From Acidobacteriota bacterium (GTDB lineage: Bacteria; Acidobacteriota; Terriglobia; Bryobacterales; Bryobacteraceae): a DNA stretch of 50,312 bases. Where the stretch lies: positions 1 to 50,312 of the forward strand of contig JANXXI010000107.1 of assembly GCA_025350695.1 (NCBI GenBank). The letters run 5' to 3'. Made by a program: the position numbers and the translations under genes. Below the pieces are notes generated by a model. That model worked only from the letters and a program-made list of their open reading frames with translations, was not told the origin of the DNA and searched no databases. Of the stretch, positions 17,826-26,598 are shown piece by piece (position 1 is the stretch's first letter; the number at the start of each line of letters is the position of its first letter).

Positions 17826-18884
17826 CTAAGCTACGTGCGCCCCTGCCGTATTCACATGTACGGCATACAGCGATTGGCTCGCCGTCATGAACAAACGGTT
17901 GCGCCGAGGCCCTCCAAAGCATACGTTCGCACAATTTTCCGGTAGCCGGATCATTCCGATGCGCTCCGCATTTGGGGCGATGATTTGGACCCCGGGCCGT
18001 GCGCCCATCCACAAGTTACCGTCAAGATCGCATCGTAGGCCATCGGCTGCGGCGGGCGCTCCAGTGCCGGGCACATCCAGTTGGATGAACCGTTTTCCGT
18101 TGCGCACCGTCGCGCCATTGATGTCCCACACTTTTGTGTCGCGGCCTTGGGCGCCGGTATCGGCAATGTACATCTTCGTGTAATCCGGTGAAAAGCAAAT
18201 GCCGTTGGGGCCACTTACTTCGTCGGTCAACTTAGTAAGTTGCCCGGTCTTGCCATCCACCCTATAGACTGCTTCTTTCACTTCTTTCGGCGCCTGATAG
18301 CCTTCGTAGTTGCCATTGATGCCGTAGGGCGGATCGGTAAACCAGATGGAGCCATCGGGATGAACCACAATGTCGTTGGGGGAATTCAACCGCTTTCCTT
18401 CAAACTTGTCGGCGATGACGGTTACCGCACCGTTATGTTCATAGCGAACCACGCGACGCCCACCATGCTCGCAGGAAAGTTGGCGGCCTTCGTAATCAAA
18501 CGTGTTGCCGTTGCTGAAGCCGGCGGGGTTACGGAAGACGGTGACGCGCGCGTCGTCCTCGATCCAGCGCATTTGCACGTTGGCGGGAATGTCGCTCCAG
18601 ACGAGAAAGCGGCCGACGCCATTCCAGGCGGGTCCTTCGGCCCAGGAAGTTCCGATGTGGAGGCGCTTGATGGCTGTGTTGCCGATGATGTAACGGCGGA
18701 AGCGGGGGTCGAGGGCGATGATGTCGGGGTCGGGATATTGGATGGGATGTTGGTTGGTCCAATCGCGTGGCGTTGGCGTTGGAGACACGGCGGGTGGGGC
18801 GTTCTGCGCGGTGAGGCGCTGGGTGGCGGCGGTGACGATGGCGGCGCCTAGCAGGTGGCGGCGTGTGGTTATGGAGTTGGGCAT
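17826..18884 (-). CDS. Tat-exported SMP-30/gluconolactonase family protein
   Basis: 352 residues from the ATG at 18884, chosen because it begins a Tat leader (TTRRHLLGAAIVTAA); the open frame further upstream runs into the divergent gene. Six-bladed propeller family, with the metal-site Glu in WAEGPAWN, Asn in NSPNDIVVHPDG and Asp in KMYIADTG. Such enzymes open sugar lactones to sugar acids. It is upstream of the receptor and racemase-like genes on the same strand, so all three may serve one periplasmic catabolic route. The 116-bp gap to the receptor start contains ACGTGTC twice at a 9-bp period (17786-17801). Confidence 0.82.
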   Translation of the reverse strand: MPNSITTRRHLLGAAIVTAATQRLTAQNAPPAVSPTPTPRDWTNQHPIQYPDPDIIALDPRFRRYIIGNTAIKRLHIGTSWAEGPAWNGVGRFLVWSDIPANVQMRWIEDDARVTVFRNPAGFSNGNTFDYEGRQLSCEHGGRRVVRYEHNGAVTVIADKFEGKRLNSPNDIVVHPDGSIWFTDPPYGINGNYEGYQAPKEVKEAVYRVDGKTGQLTKLTDEVSGPNGICFSPDYTKMYIADTGAQGRDTKVWDINGATVRNGKRFIQLDVPGTGAPAAADGLRCDLDGNLWMGARPGVQIIAPNAERIGMIRLPENCANVCFGGPRRNRLFMTASQSLYAVHVNTAGAHVA

Positions 18885-18945
18885 TGGTTCATGGTAACAA
18901 GTCAGGCCGGAGGGCTTCGAGTAGTGAGTTTGGTAGGCTGAGTTT

Positions 18946-19452
18946 ATGGCTATGAACGCGCAAGTCAGCATCAATGAATACTTCCGGTTGCCGCACACGG
19001 AGCGGGAGGCGGAGTACGTCAACGGCTCCATCGTCGAAAGAACCATGCCTGATTTTCTTCACAGCTACATTCAACTGCGATTGGGACACCTGCTAACCCT
19101 CGCACTACAACGGTACTCCGGCTACTACGTGTGTTTCGAACTCCGAATGCGTGTCCAACCGAATGTAATTCGGATCTTGGATCTGTGCATCCTCAACTAC
19201 AAAGCAGATCCTGATTCCGCACCGACAACCCCGCCCTTACTTGCCGTGGAAATCATCTCGAAGGATGATTCCTACACGGACGTGTTGACAAAGCTTCGGG
19301 AGTATCACCAGTGGGGCGTCCGCAACATCTGGCTCATTGATCCGCGGTTGGGGCAACTCGCCCAGTATGGAGCCGCTGGATTACTTCAAGTGGACGAACT
19401 TACCTTGCCGGAGTTCGGCTTCGCCGCGAACCTGCAAGCGCTATTACCGTAG
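18946..19452 (+). CDS. Uma2 family (PD-(D/E)XK nuclease-fold) protein
   Basis: 168 residues. The Uma2/DUF820 pattern can be read: SINEYFRLP, AEYVNGSIVER, a central D in RILDLCIL, LAVEIISKDD with the catalytic-type Glu, the LREYHQWGVRNIWLIDP block and LTLPEFGF near the end. The fold is that of restriction-like endonucleases, but the cellular role of Uma2 proteins is unknown. It stands alone, divergent from the SMP-30 gene (61 bp) and convergent with the racemase-like gene (5 bp). Two ATGs, 18946 and 18952, are possible. Confidence 0.85.
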   Translation: MAMNAQVSINEYFRLPHTEREAEYVNGSIVERTMPDFLHSYIQLRLGHLLTLALQRYSGYYVCFELRMRVQPNVIRILDLCILNYKADPDSAPTTPPLLAVEIISKDDSYTDVLTKLREYHQWGVRNIWLIDPRLGQLAQYGAAGLLQVDELTLPEFGFAANLQALLP

Positions 19453-19457
19453 ATAGG

Positions 19458-20660
19458 CTACGCCAGCGATGGGGTATGTTTGCGCAGGAACGCCGCAGGG
19501 AATTCGACGCCGAAACCTGGTCCGGGCGGGGGCAGGTAGTGGCCGTCCACCAGCTTCGTCGTCAGCATCTCCATCAACTCATTGCCCGATTCACCGGTGC
19601 CGAAGCTCTCGGCCAATATTGGGGCGTGCGAGGTTAGCAGTAACGTCATGCCATATACGCTGCCACCTCGATGGGGGATCAGCAGCGCGCCGGCCGCTTC
19701 GGCTGCAGCGGCTACCCGGCGACCATCGGTTAGACCGCCTGACCAGGTAACGTCGGGCTGCAAGATATGCGCCGCGCGGTTACGGATCAATTCGCGGAAG
19801 CCGTAGATCGACGCTTCGTGTTCGCCGCTGGCGATGCGTGGGCCTTTGATTTCACGACATAGGCGGGCGTAGCCTTCCATGTCGTCGGGCAGCAGCGGCT
19901 CCTCAATAAAGTACAGTTTCGTTTCGGCTGCGCGGGCCGCCAATTCGAGCGTATAGGGCGCGTCCCAGGCGCAAAGGGCGTCCAACATTAGTTGGGTTTC
20001 CGGCCCTGCGCGTTTGCGCGCGTCCAGAATCTTTTGCACGTTCTTCTTCAGGCCGGTGGGGCCGTCGCGAAACGTCTCGAAGCCGTGAATCTTGATCGCG
20101 CGGAAACCTAGCTTCAAGCCGCGTTCCACTTCGTTACTTGTGTAATATGCCTTGACGCGTTCGGCGGTGGGGCCTCCCAGCAATTGATAGACGGGCAGAT
20201 TGGCGCGTCTTCCGGCGAGGTCCCACAGAGCCAAATCGATTCCGCTGATGGCTTGCAACGCCAAGCCGCGACGGCCATAGAATGACGTTGAAGCAAACAT
20301 CTGTTCCCAAAGCAGTTCGATGTTTAGGGCGTTGGTCCCCTTCAGCATGGGCGCAAGGTGCTGTTCGATGATGAGGCACGCAGCCGCGCCACCGCCTCCG
20401 ATGCCGTAGCCGGTTAAGCCATCTTTGGTTCGGATCTGCACCAGGATGGCGGCGGGCAGTTGGGCGTAGGGGCCGAAGTTGCGCCAGCGTTTAGGGTCGA
20501 AATCCCCGAGCGGTTCGCCGGCTTTTGGAATCGCCATCGAATTGATGCTGAGCGGAGCGGCTTTGATGGAGGTGATCTCAAGGCGTTCGGCGGCTGGGGC
20601 AATGGCCGCAGCTGCGGTAAGGCCTAGCCATTGGCGGCGGGTGAGTGGATGCGGAAGCAT
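19458..20660 (-). CDS. Second Tat-exported enolase-superfamily enzyme
   Basis: 400 residues from the ATG at 20660, which places a Tat leader (TRRQWLGLTAAAAI) at the N-terminus; a longer frame to 20714 overlaps the cytochrome gene on the other strand. Barrel motifs are AIKIHGFETF with K-x-H, LMLDALCAWD, YFIEEPLLPDD, IASGEHEASIYGF and the C-terminal LIPHRGGS. Metal ligands D, E, E and the base residues are all present. It differs clearly from the first racemase-like protein, so it is not a recent duplicate. Probably an acid-sugar dehydratase, epimerase or similar; substrate not deducible. Confidence 0.75.
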   Translation of the reverse strand: MLPHPLTRRQWLGLTAAAAIAPAAERLEITSIKAAPLSINSMAIPKAGEPLGDFDPKRWRNFGPYAQLPAAILVQIRTKDGLTGYGIGGGGAAACLIIEQHLAPMLKGTNALNIELLWEQMFASTSFYGRRGLALQAISGIDLALWDLAGRRANLPVYQLLGGPTAERVKAYYTSNEVERGLKLGFRAIKIHGFETFRDGPTGLKKNVQKILDARKRAGPETQLMLDALCAWDAPYTLELAARAAETKLYFIEEPLLPDDMEGYARLCREIKGPRIASGEHEASIYGFRELIRNRAAHILQPDVTWSGGLTDGRRVAAAAEAAGALLIPHRGGSVYGMTLLLTSHAPILAESFGTGESGNELMEMLTTKLVDGHYLPPPGPGFGVEFPAAFLRKHTPSLA

Positions 20661-20702
20661 CCTTGAATCATACATTGGCCACACGCGTGCAATGTACATG
20701 GC

Positions 20703-21104
20703 ATGGGCTACCAACTACATTTTCCGTTTCTGCTATTGTTTTTCGCGCCGTTTCTACAGGGTCAATCCACACCGCGAAAGATGATCGCGTCGATGGATGG
20801 CAAAGAGTTGTATCAGGCTTACTGCGCTTCTTGTCACGGCGCGGAGGCCAAGGGTAACGGACCTGTAGCGTCTGCTCTGAAGCGGCCCCCGCCTGACCTA
20901 ACCACTTTAACTAAGCGTCACGGTGGCAAGTTTCCGGGGGCCGACTTGGAGAAGGTGATCCTGGGCGATAAGATCAGCGGGGCTGCTCATGGCTCAAGCG
21001 ACATGCCCGTTTGGGGTCCGGTGTTCCGTCAAATCGAAAACGACATGGATCTTGGCCTGATGCGGGTGCACCAGGTGGTGGAGTATCTGAAGAAACTCCA
21101 GTAA
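20703..21104 (+). CDS. Secreted cytochrome c, class I
   Basis: 133 residues with a signal peptide ending near FLQGQS. Haem attachment is C41-A-S-C44-H45 and the distal ligand is probably M101 in SSDMPVWG. One haem; the GKELYQAYCASCHG opening is typical of small soluble electron carriers. Divergent from the racemase-like gene with 42 bp between starts; that spacer holds ACATTG/CAATGT flanking a CACGCGTG core. It may take electrons from a periplasmic oxidoreductase, but no partner enzyme is adjacent. Confidence 0.85.
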   Translation: MGYQLHFPFLLLFFAPFLQGQSTPRKMIASMDGKELYQAYCASCHGAEAKGNGPVASALKRPPPDLTTLTKRHGGKFPGADLEKVILGDKISGAAHGSSDMPVWGPVFRQIENDMDLGLMRVHQVVEYLKKLQ

Positions 21105-21112
21105 GTCCGTCT

Positions 21113-21328
21113 TCAGGCACGCAAGAAAAGGCGTTGCCGGTCTGCCGCAAAAGCCAGGCAGGCTTGAATATCTTGTCCTGTAAGATACGGAAAGTCAGAA
21201 AGAATCTGTTCTTTGTTTCCCGCGGCTACGTATTCAAGTACATCGTAGACTGTAACTCGAAGACCTCGAATGCAGGGCTTACCACTTCGTTTGCCAGGGT
21301 CCATTGTAATTATGTTTGAGTAATCCAT
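21113..21328 (-). CDS. DUF433 antitoxin-like protein, apparently without toxin
   Basis: 71 residues from the ATG at 21328. The pattern PGKRSGKPCIRGLRVTVYDV followed by LEYVAAGNKEQILSDFPYLT is the DUF433 signature, a winged-helix antitoxin found with PIN-like DUF5615 toxins. The toxin gene normally overlaps the 3' end, but here a cytochrome gene on the other strand ends 9 bp away and no toxin frame is visible. The longer open frame to 21409 would run up to the permease gene and is not needed. Confidence 0.75.
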   Translation of the reverse strand: MDYSNIITMDPGKRSGKPCIRGLRVTVYDVLEYVAAGNKEQILSDFPYLTGQDIQACLAFAADRQRLFLRA

Positions 21329-21389
21329 GTGTACCTTCAAACAGTAATCTAAGCTTATTCCCACAAGATAGACCTTCTGCTCCAAAATG

Positions 21390-23822
21390 TCAATCCTGCC
21401 GGAGAGCATTTAGTGGATCAATGCGCGCGGCGCGCAAAGCCGGGGCTAAGCAAGCCGCCAATGTTACAGCTGCAATAACAAGAGGAACACCCACGAAAGT
21501 TGGCCAATCGAACGGCGTGATGCCGAATAACATGGCTTGCATGGAACGGGCGGCAAAGTAGGCGAGAGCCAAGCCAATGGCGATTCCAAAGCCCGCCATG
21601 GTCATGCCTTGGGCCACGATGAGGCGAGTTATGTCGCCCGCTTCGGCGCCCATCGCCATGCGCACGCCGATCTCGTTCACCCGCTGCGAAACGGAGTACG
21701 CGATGACACCATACAGCCCAATGACTGCCAGGACAAGCGCTAGCAAGGCAAACAGTAGCACCAGGGCGCTGCGGAAGCGAGGCGTGGCCACCGAGCCGGC
21801 AACGATATCTTCCATCGTCCGCAGGTCCGACAGCGCTAGTTGAGGATTCAGCTCCCGCAATAACTGTCGCATGGCGCCGCTGATTTGTGTTGGGTCTCCC
21901 TGGGAGCGCACAGTTACAGTCATTGCCGGTAGGATCATATTCATCATCGCTCGGGAGACGTGATGATAGGAGTAATAAATTTCCGGTGAGGCCTGTTGGT
22001 CGAGCCCGCGGTAACGGGCTTCACCAGTTACTCCAACAATGGTGCACCAGGGGCTATCATCAAAGCCTGCCTTGATATGCCGCCCAAGAGGGTTTTCGTT
22101 AGGAAAGTATTTCTTGGCGAACGGCTCATTGATTACAGCTACGGGATTAGATGCCGGACTATCATCGCCACGTTCCAGGAAGCGTCCTGCTATAAGTTTC
22201 AATCCCATGGTTTCGGCAAAGCCAGAACTGGCGGCGCGGAAGCTGGCTACGGGTTGTTCGCTGCTGGAAGCGGTCGGTCGGTTTTCAATTTCAAAATTCA
22301 GCGTGGGATTAGAAGGAGTAAGTGGAACGTCGCGCGCGACGCCGGCCGAACTTACTCCGGGCAACTGGCGAAGCCGTTCCACATACTTTTGCATGAAAAC
22401 AGGAAGCTCAGGGCCAGGATACTGTTTGGCTGGCAGGCTAATCTTGGCTGTAATTACGTGATCGGTCTTGAAGCCCGGATCGACTTGTTGCAGCTGGCTG
22501 AAACTGCGGAGCAACAACGCCGCGCTAGTAAGCAGCAGCACGGACAGAGCCACTTCCGCCACTACCAGAACCGAGCGGAGGCGAGCTTGCGATACGCCGC
22601 CGATTGCCCCGCGGCCTGCTCCACGCAAAATGCTGTTGAGGTTGATCCGTCCGGCGGTTAACGCTGGGGCCAATCCGAATACAATGCCGGTGACGATGGA
22701 GACAAGGAAGGTGAAGCCGACGACCGTCCAATCGAGAGTGACATGGGAACCAACTGGCAAGAATGATGCGCCGAGAGTTGTAATTCCTTGGATGCCGAAT
22801 GCCGCCAGAGCCAAACCCAATGCCCCGCCGCAGACAGAAAGTGTCACGCTTTCGGTGAGCAGTTGGCGGGCGATATCCCAAGAGCCAGCGCCCAGCGCCG
22901 AGCGCACGGCGATTTCCTTTTGCCGTGCGCCACTGCGGGCAATCAGCAAGTTGGCGACATTGGCGCAGGCGATGAGCAAAACCGAACAGACTGCGGCTAA
23001 GAGCAGCAACAGCGTGGGCTTCACATTGCCGGCAATTTGCTCCTGCAACCCGACGGTAGTGGCTCCCCAATTCTTGTTAATGTCCGAGTATTCCTGCGCC
23101 AGTTGGACCGCTATGGATTGCAGCTCGGCTGAGGCCCGTTCTTTAGTAACGCCCGCAGCCAGGCGACCGACGCCTCGAAAGCTATGGCTGCCGCGCCGTT
23201 GGGCGGAGAGCAGGGCGGGTGTGATGGTAAGCGGCGCGTAGAGGTCGGCCTTGAGTTCGGGTAGCGAGAAGGCTTCGGGCATGATGCCAACTATGCGGGC
23301 GTCGGCTCCGTTCACTTGGATAGTAGAGTTAAGCGTGGACCCAGCGCCGGCGAACCGGCGTTGCCAAAGGGCGTGGCTGATGAGTACGATGCGGTCGGCT
23401 CCGGGCTGCTCTTCCTCGCTGGTAAAGAGGCGTCCGGCGATTGGTTGAACGCCAAGAGCGGCGAGCGCACCGGGGGACACTTCAGCGGAGTCGACCTTCT
23501 CGGGAAAGTCACCCATGGTGAGGACGGAAGAGGTGTCGCGGAATAGGCCAAGGCTGGCGAAAGAATTCTGACGCGCCCGCCAATCGTTAAAATTGGCGGC
23601 CGAGATTTTGAAGGGCCCGACTTTGGGACTGACCTCGAACAGAGCCAAGAGTTGATCCGGGTTTGAATAGGGGAGGGGGCGCAGCAGGACGGCGTTGATG
23701 ACGCTGAAGACGGCGGTGTTGGCTCCGATTCCGAGGGCAAGCGCGGCGAGCGCGGTGAGTGTGAACGATGGCGTTTTCGCCATACTGCGGAAGGCGAATT
23801 GGATGTCTTTGAAGATGCTCAC
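21390..23822 (-). CDS. ABC-type permease of the duplicated orphan (ADOP/MacB-FtsX) family
   Basis: 810 residues. Two copies of the MacB periplasmic core plus FtsX module: first helix LTALAALALGIGANTAVF followed by a periplasmic domain, three helices near residues 275-390, a second opening helix near 415-440, a second periplasmic domain and three C-terminal helices from about 690. The ends share the RAARIDPLNALR-type tail. In Acidobacteriota such permeases occur in many copies without their own ATPase; none is adjacent here. Likely exports a macromolecule or antibiotic, substrate unknown. Confidence 0.88.
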   Translation of the reverse strand: MSIFKDIQFAFRSMAKTPSFTLTALAALALGIGANTAVFSVINAVLLRPLPYSNPDQLLALFEVSPKVGPFKISAANFNDWRARQNSFASLGLFRDTSSVLTMGDFPEKVDSAEVSPGALAALGVQPIAGRLFTSEEEQPGADRIVLISHALWQRRFAGAGSTLNSTIQVNGADARIVGIMPEAFSLPELKADLYAPLTITPALLSAQRRGSHSFRGVGRLAAGVTKERASAELQSIAVQLAQEYSDINKNWGATTVGLQEQIAGNVKPTLLLLLAAVCSVLLIACANVANLLIARSGARQKEIAVRSALGAGSWDIARQLLTESVTLSVCGGALGLALAAFGIQGITTLGASFLPVGSHVTLDWTVVGFTFLVSIVTGIVFGLAPALTAGRINLNSILRGAGRGAIGGVSQARLRSVLVVAEVALSVLLLTSAALLLRSFSQLQQVDPGFKTDHVITAKISLPAKQYPGPELPVFMQKYVERLRQLPGVSSAGVARDVPLTPSNPTLNFEIENRPTASSSEQPVASFRAASSGFAETMGLKLIAGRFLERGDDSPASNPVAVINEPFAKKYFPNENPLGRHIKAGFDDSPWCTIVGVTGEARYRGLDQQASPEIYYSYHHVSRAMMNMILPAMTVTVRSQGDPTQISGAMRQLLRELNPQLALSDLRTMEDIVAGSVATPRFRSALVLLFALLALVLAVIGLYGVIAYSVSQRVNEIGVRMAMGAEAGDITRLIVAQGMTMAGFGIAIGLALAYFAARSMQAMLFGITPFDWPTFVGVPLVIAAVTLAACLAPALRAARIDPLNALRQD

Positions 23823-24525
23823 GAACGGTCCCCCTTTTTTTGTCGTCTAAAACCCGGAACTACCTTTTGCCTAGCCGTGTGGGGGAGACGGTTTAGGGGC
23901 GAAGTTTATTGGTTATTCCCGACCTGCCTATTGTACTTGGGTTGGGGGCAGGGGGAGTCATACTACGAAAAAGACACTTGTCCCGCCCGAATGGCTTTCG
24001 TTTTTTGAAAGCCAATGAACTAGCCATACTTCATTTGTTGAAGCTGCCCTACCATGGCGGCTTTGCCTGATTTACAGGCTCGACGATCCGGCAATCAACC
24101 GGACGGCAACACAAATTTTCCATACAACCAGCCCATTGGCTTCGTTTTTCTAAAGCTGCTTGAATCGATCCAAGAGCCGACTCACCCTTTTGAAGGGGCG
24201 AGTGCTTGTTGAAGAGAACATTCTGGCCAGAACTTATTTCCCTGATTCAAGAGTAGCAGTCGGAGTCAAGTGTTTCGGTTGTAAGTTGTTGACAAGTGGT
24301 GAATAACTGCCTGTGATGGGTCTGGAGGCATTGTTGAAATCCGTAATTTGGCTTCGTTTTACCGAAACCTGGCAGACTTCCGATGATGAGGATAGCTCGT
24401 CGTTTCATTGAGCCTAAACCTCGTGTCGTTCAGCGGAAAAGGCTGTTTGAATAAGTCCCGTCTGGGGAACTTGTAAAACAAAAGCAATGCGCGCCACAGC
24501 ACAAAATCTGCTACGGTGGCGGCGT
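23823..24525. other. Long intergenic region with repeated hairpin motif
   Basis: About 700 bp with no credible gene. TTGGCTTCGTTTT occurs exactly at 24136-24148 and 24348-24360, with a variant ATGGCTTTCGTTTT at 23991-24004. The first copy forms a perfect hairpin (TGGCTTTC, 7-nt loop, GAAAGCCA at 23992-24014), and the third forms an imperfect one. Another stem with one mismatch, ACTCACCC/GGGCGAGT, lies near 24185. It may be a decayed gene or a small repeat family; I cannot tell. Confidence 0.4.
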
Positions 24526-25377
24526 ATGCAGAACTTTGACGTTGCTCTGAAAGAGATATTCCAAACCATTGGAACAAATCTGACGGAGAAACTGGCTGGG
24601 GCGGCTCCAGTTGAGTGGCTGAACGTGGAACTGCCGGAGACCCGGAATGCGCGTGCTGATTTTGTTTGCCGTCTGGCGACGGGCCTCTTGTTCCACATGG
24701 AGTTCGCCAGCTATAACGATGTGGAGTTGATTTGGCGCATGCTGGATTACCGTTCCATGTTGCGCAGGAAGTATGGGACAGTTCCAAGGCAAGTGGTTCT
24801 TTACATGGGGCGGGAACCCCTTCGGATGCCGCACCGGATAGAGGAAGTGGACGCGAATGGCAATCTGCTAATCTATCAGACGCAGATGTTGGACCTCGGC
24901 GATTTGGATGCCGAAGAGCTATTGGCCAGCGAAAAAATCGGCGATGTAATCCTGGCGGTCTTGAACAGGCATGCGGACCCGAAGTCAACGTTGCACCGGA
25001 TTCTGGGTCGAATTGTCGAACTAGAACCAGAGCAACGAATGAGGGCTTGCCGGTTGCTGGTGATCCTTTCGGCGAAGCGAAATTTGGGAGATACTGTTAT
25101 TGAGGGAGTGAAAGAGATGGGCCTGCTGATCGATCCGATGGAAGACACCTTCTTCCGCCGACTTTATGAGAAGGGCTTGAGGGAAGGCGAGGAGAAAGGC
25201 CGCGAACAGGGCCGTGGGCAGGGCGAAGCGGCAATCCTCTTGCGGATGCTGCGCCGCAAGTTTGGAACGCTTTCCGCAGCCAGCGAAGACCGGATCAATT
25301 CCGCGGCTCCCGATCAATTGGAACGATGGAGCGACCGGCTCTTCACGGCCACTGATGTCGATGACGTTCTCGCGTGA
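24526..25377 (+). CDS. Rpn/PD-(D/E)XK family protein with C-terminal DUF4351
   Basis: 283 residues from the ATG at 24526 (QNFDVALKEIF, the usual opening of the family); an ATG 39 bp upstream is possible. The nuclease-like domain covers about residues 1-180: ADFVCRLATG provides the Asp, FHMEFAS the Glu, and MLDYRSMLRR and PRQVVLYMG follow. The usual E-x-Q is E-x-A, so catalysis is uncertain. A charged EKGLREGEEKGREQGRGQGE linker leads to the DUF4351 domain (LRMLRRKFGTL, LERWSDRLFTATDVDDVL). Related Rpn proteins promote recombination. No inverted repeats typical of a transposon were found around it. Confidence 0.8.
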   Translation: MQNFDVALKEIFQTIGTNLTEKLAGAAPVEWLNVELPETRNARADFVCRLATGLLFHMEFASYNDVELIWRMLDYRSMLRRKYGTVPRQVVLYMGREPLRMPHRIEEVDANGNLLIYQTQMLDLGDLDAEELLASEKIGDVILAVLNRHADPKSTLHRILGRIVELEPEQRMRACRLLVILSAKRNLGDTVIEGVKEMGLLIDPMEDTFFRRLYEKGLREGEEKGREQGRGQGEAAILLRMLRRKFGTLSAASEDRINSAAPDQLERWSDRLFTATDVDDVLA

Positions 25378-25545
25378 GGCGTCAGAGCTTCAACACGGAA
25401 TAAACTCCTACCGGCAAGCATCTCGCAAACTTCCTCATTCCGCTCCCTTATAGTCACGGCTCGCGACCGGTTTGCAATGAAGGTGGTGAGAAATATGGGT
25501 ACCACTGGTGGCGCTCGGCAAGCTCGGTGTGATCTACTGGCAGTC

Positions 25546-26523
25546 ATGCGTCTCCTCATTTTTGTAACGACTTTGGCGATTGCTCTGAGGCCACTTCACG
25601 CTCAGGTTGAGTTCAAAACCAGTAGCGACCGGATCGATGTTGTGGTTGACGGCAAGCCTTTCACCACGCTTTTTTATGGGGCCGAGACGACCAAGCCGTA
25701 CCTGCATCCTTTAAGGACCGCGACTGGCAAGATCGTCACGCGCGGCTATCCGATGGAGGCCATCGACGGCGAATCGAAAGATCACCCGCATCATCGTGGC
25801 CTGTGGTTCACGCATGGTGAAGTGAATGGCATTGACTTCTGGGCCAACGAAAAATCGCAGCGGCCTGTGCCGGGAGCGGACAAGAAGAAAGGCCCGGAGC
25901 CTCAGGAAAAGGGTTTGGTTGTGGTGCGCAAAGTGGCGGATGTGAAGGGTGGTAAGAAGTCGGGGTCGCTGCACATGCTTTTTGAATGGCAGGATTTGGC
26001 AGGTAAGACGTTGCTTAAGGAAAATCGCGTGATGACGTTCTACCCTGGAGCAAGCGACCGTGTGATGGATTTCGACATCACGCTGACAGCCGCGGAAAAG
26101 GTGACCTTCAACGATACGAAAGAGGGCACATTTGCCGTTCGTCTGGCGACGGAGCTTGAGGAGAAGCATTCGGGTAAGATGCGTAGCGCTTCGGGAGCCA
26201 TTGGCGAGAAGAACGTTTGGGGCAAGAGGTCACCATGGGTGGATTACGCGGGGACGTTAGGCGGAGAAGCGGTGGGAGTCGCGATTCTGGATCACCCAAC
26301 CAATCCCCGCCACCCGACCTATTGGCATTCCCGGAGTTACGGTCTTTTTGCGGCGAACATTTTCGGCGTGCATGATTTCGAGAACGACAAGCAAAAGAAC
26401 GGGGCGCTGGAGCTGGCGCAAGGGCAGACGCTGCGGTTTCGCTATCGCGTGATTATACATCCGGGCGATTCGGATGTGGCGGGGATTACGGAAAAGTTTA
26501 AGAAGTACTCCGCGATGAAATAG
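25546..26523 (+). CDS. Secreted PmoA-like (DUF6807) protein
   Basis: 325 residues from the ATG at 25546, which begins a signal peptide (RLLIFVTTLAIALRPLHAQ). The signature is KPYLHPLRTATGK, DHPHHRGLWFTHGEVNGIDFW and TYWHSRSYGLFAANIFGVHDF near the end. The name PmoA in databases is historical; these are not methane monooxygenase subunits but secreted proteins common in Planctomycetes and Acidobacteriota with polysaccharide-use genes. It lies 75 bp before the second TonB-dependent receptor on the same strand, so a shared role is plausible. An upstream in-frame ATG at 25477 would precede the signal peptide. Confidence 0.8.
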   Translation: MRLLIFVTTLAIALRPLHAQVEFKTSSDRIDVVVDGKPFTTLFYGAETTKPYLHPLRTATGKIVTRGYPMEAIDGESKDHPHHRGLWFTHGEVNGIDFWANEKSQRPVPGADKKKGPEPQEKGLVVVRKVADVKGGKKSGSLHMLFEWQDLAGKTLLKENRVMTFYPGASDRVMDFDITLTAAEKVTFNDTKEGTFAVRLATELEEKHSGKMRSASGAIGEKNVWGKRSPWVDYAGTLGGEAVGVAILDHPTNPRHPTYWHSRSYGLFAANIFGVHDFENDKQKNGALELAQGQTLRFRYRVIIHPGDSDVAGITEKFKKYSAMK

Positions 26524-26598
26524 CATCGACGACAGGATAGTTGAATCGTATAGAATCATCTCATCGGTGTAATCCAGCCGCTTTGGGGAGACAATAGC

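Noticed and set aside
18240-18851. 203-residue Gly/Val-rich plus-strand frame
   Set aside because: Antisense shadow of the SMP-30 gene, with no start context or family sense.
22468-23241. 257-residue open frame on the plus strand
   Set aside because: It is antisense to the permease gene, rich in Arg/Pro/Thr and without motifs; it mirrors the codon pattern of the real gene.
24359-24988. 209-residue minus-strand frame over the Rpn gene
   Set aside because: Arg/Pro/Ser-rich shadow; the plus-strand gene has clear family motifs.
24526-25377. Active transposon carrying the Rpn gene
   Set aside because: No terminal inverted repeats or target duplications were seen, and the active-site Gln is replaced.
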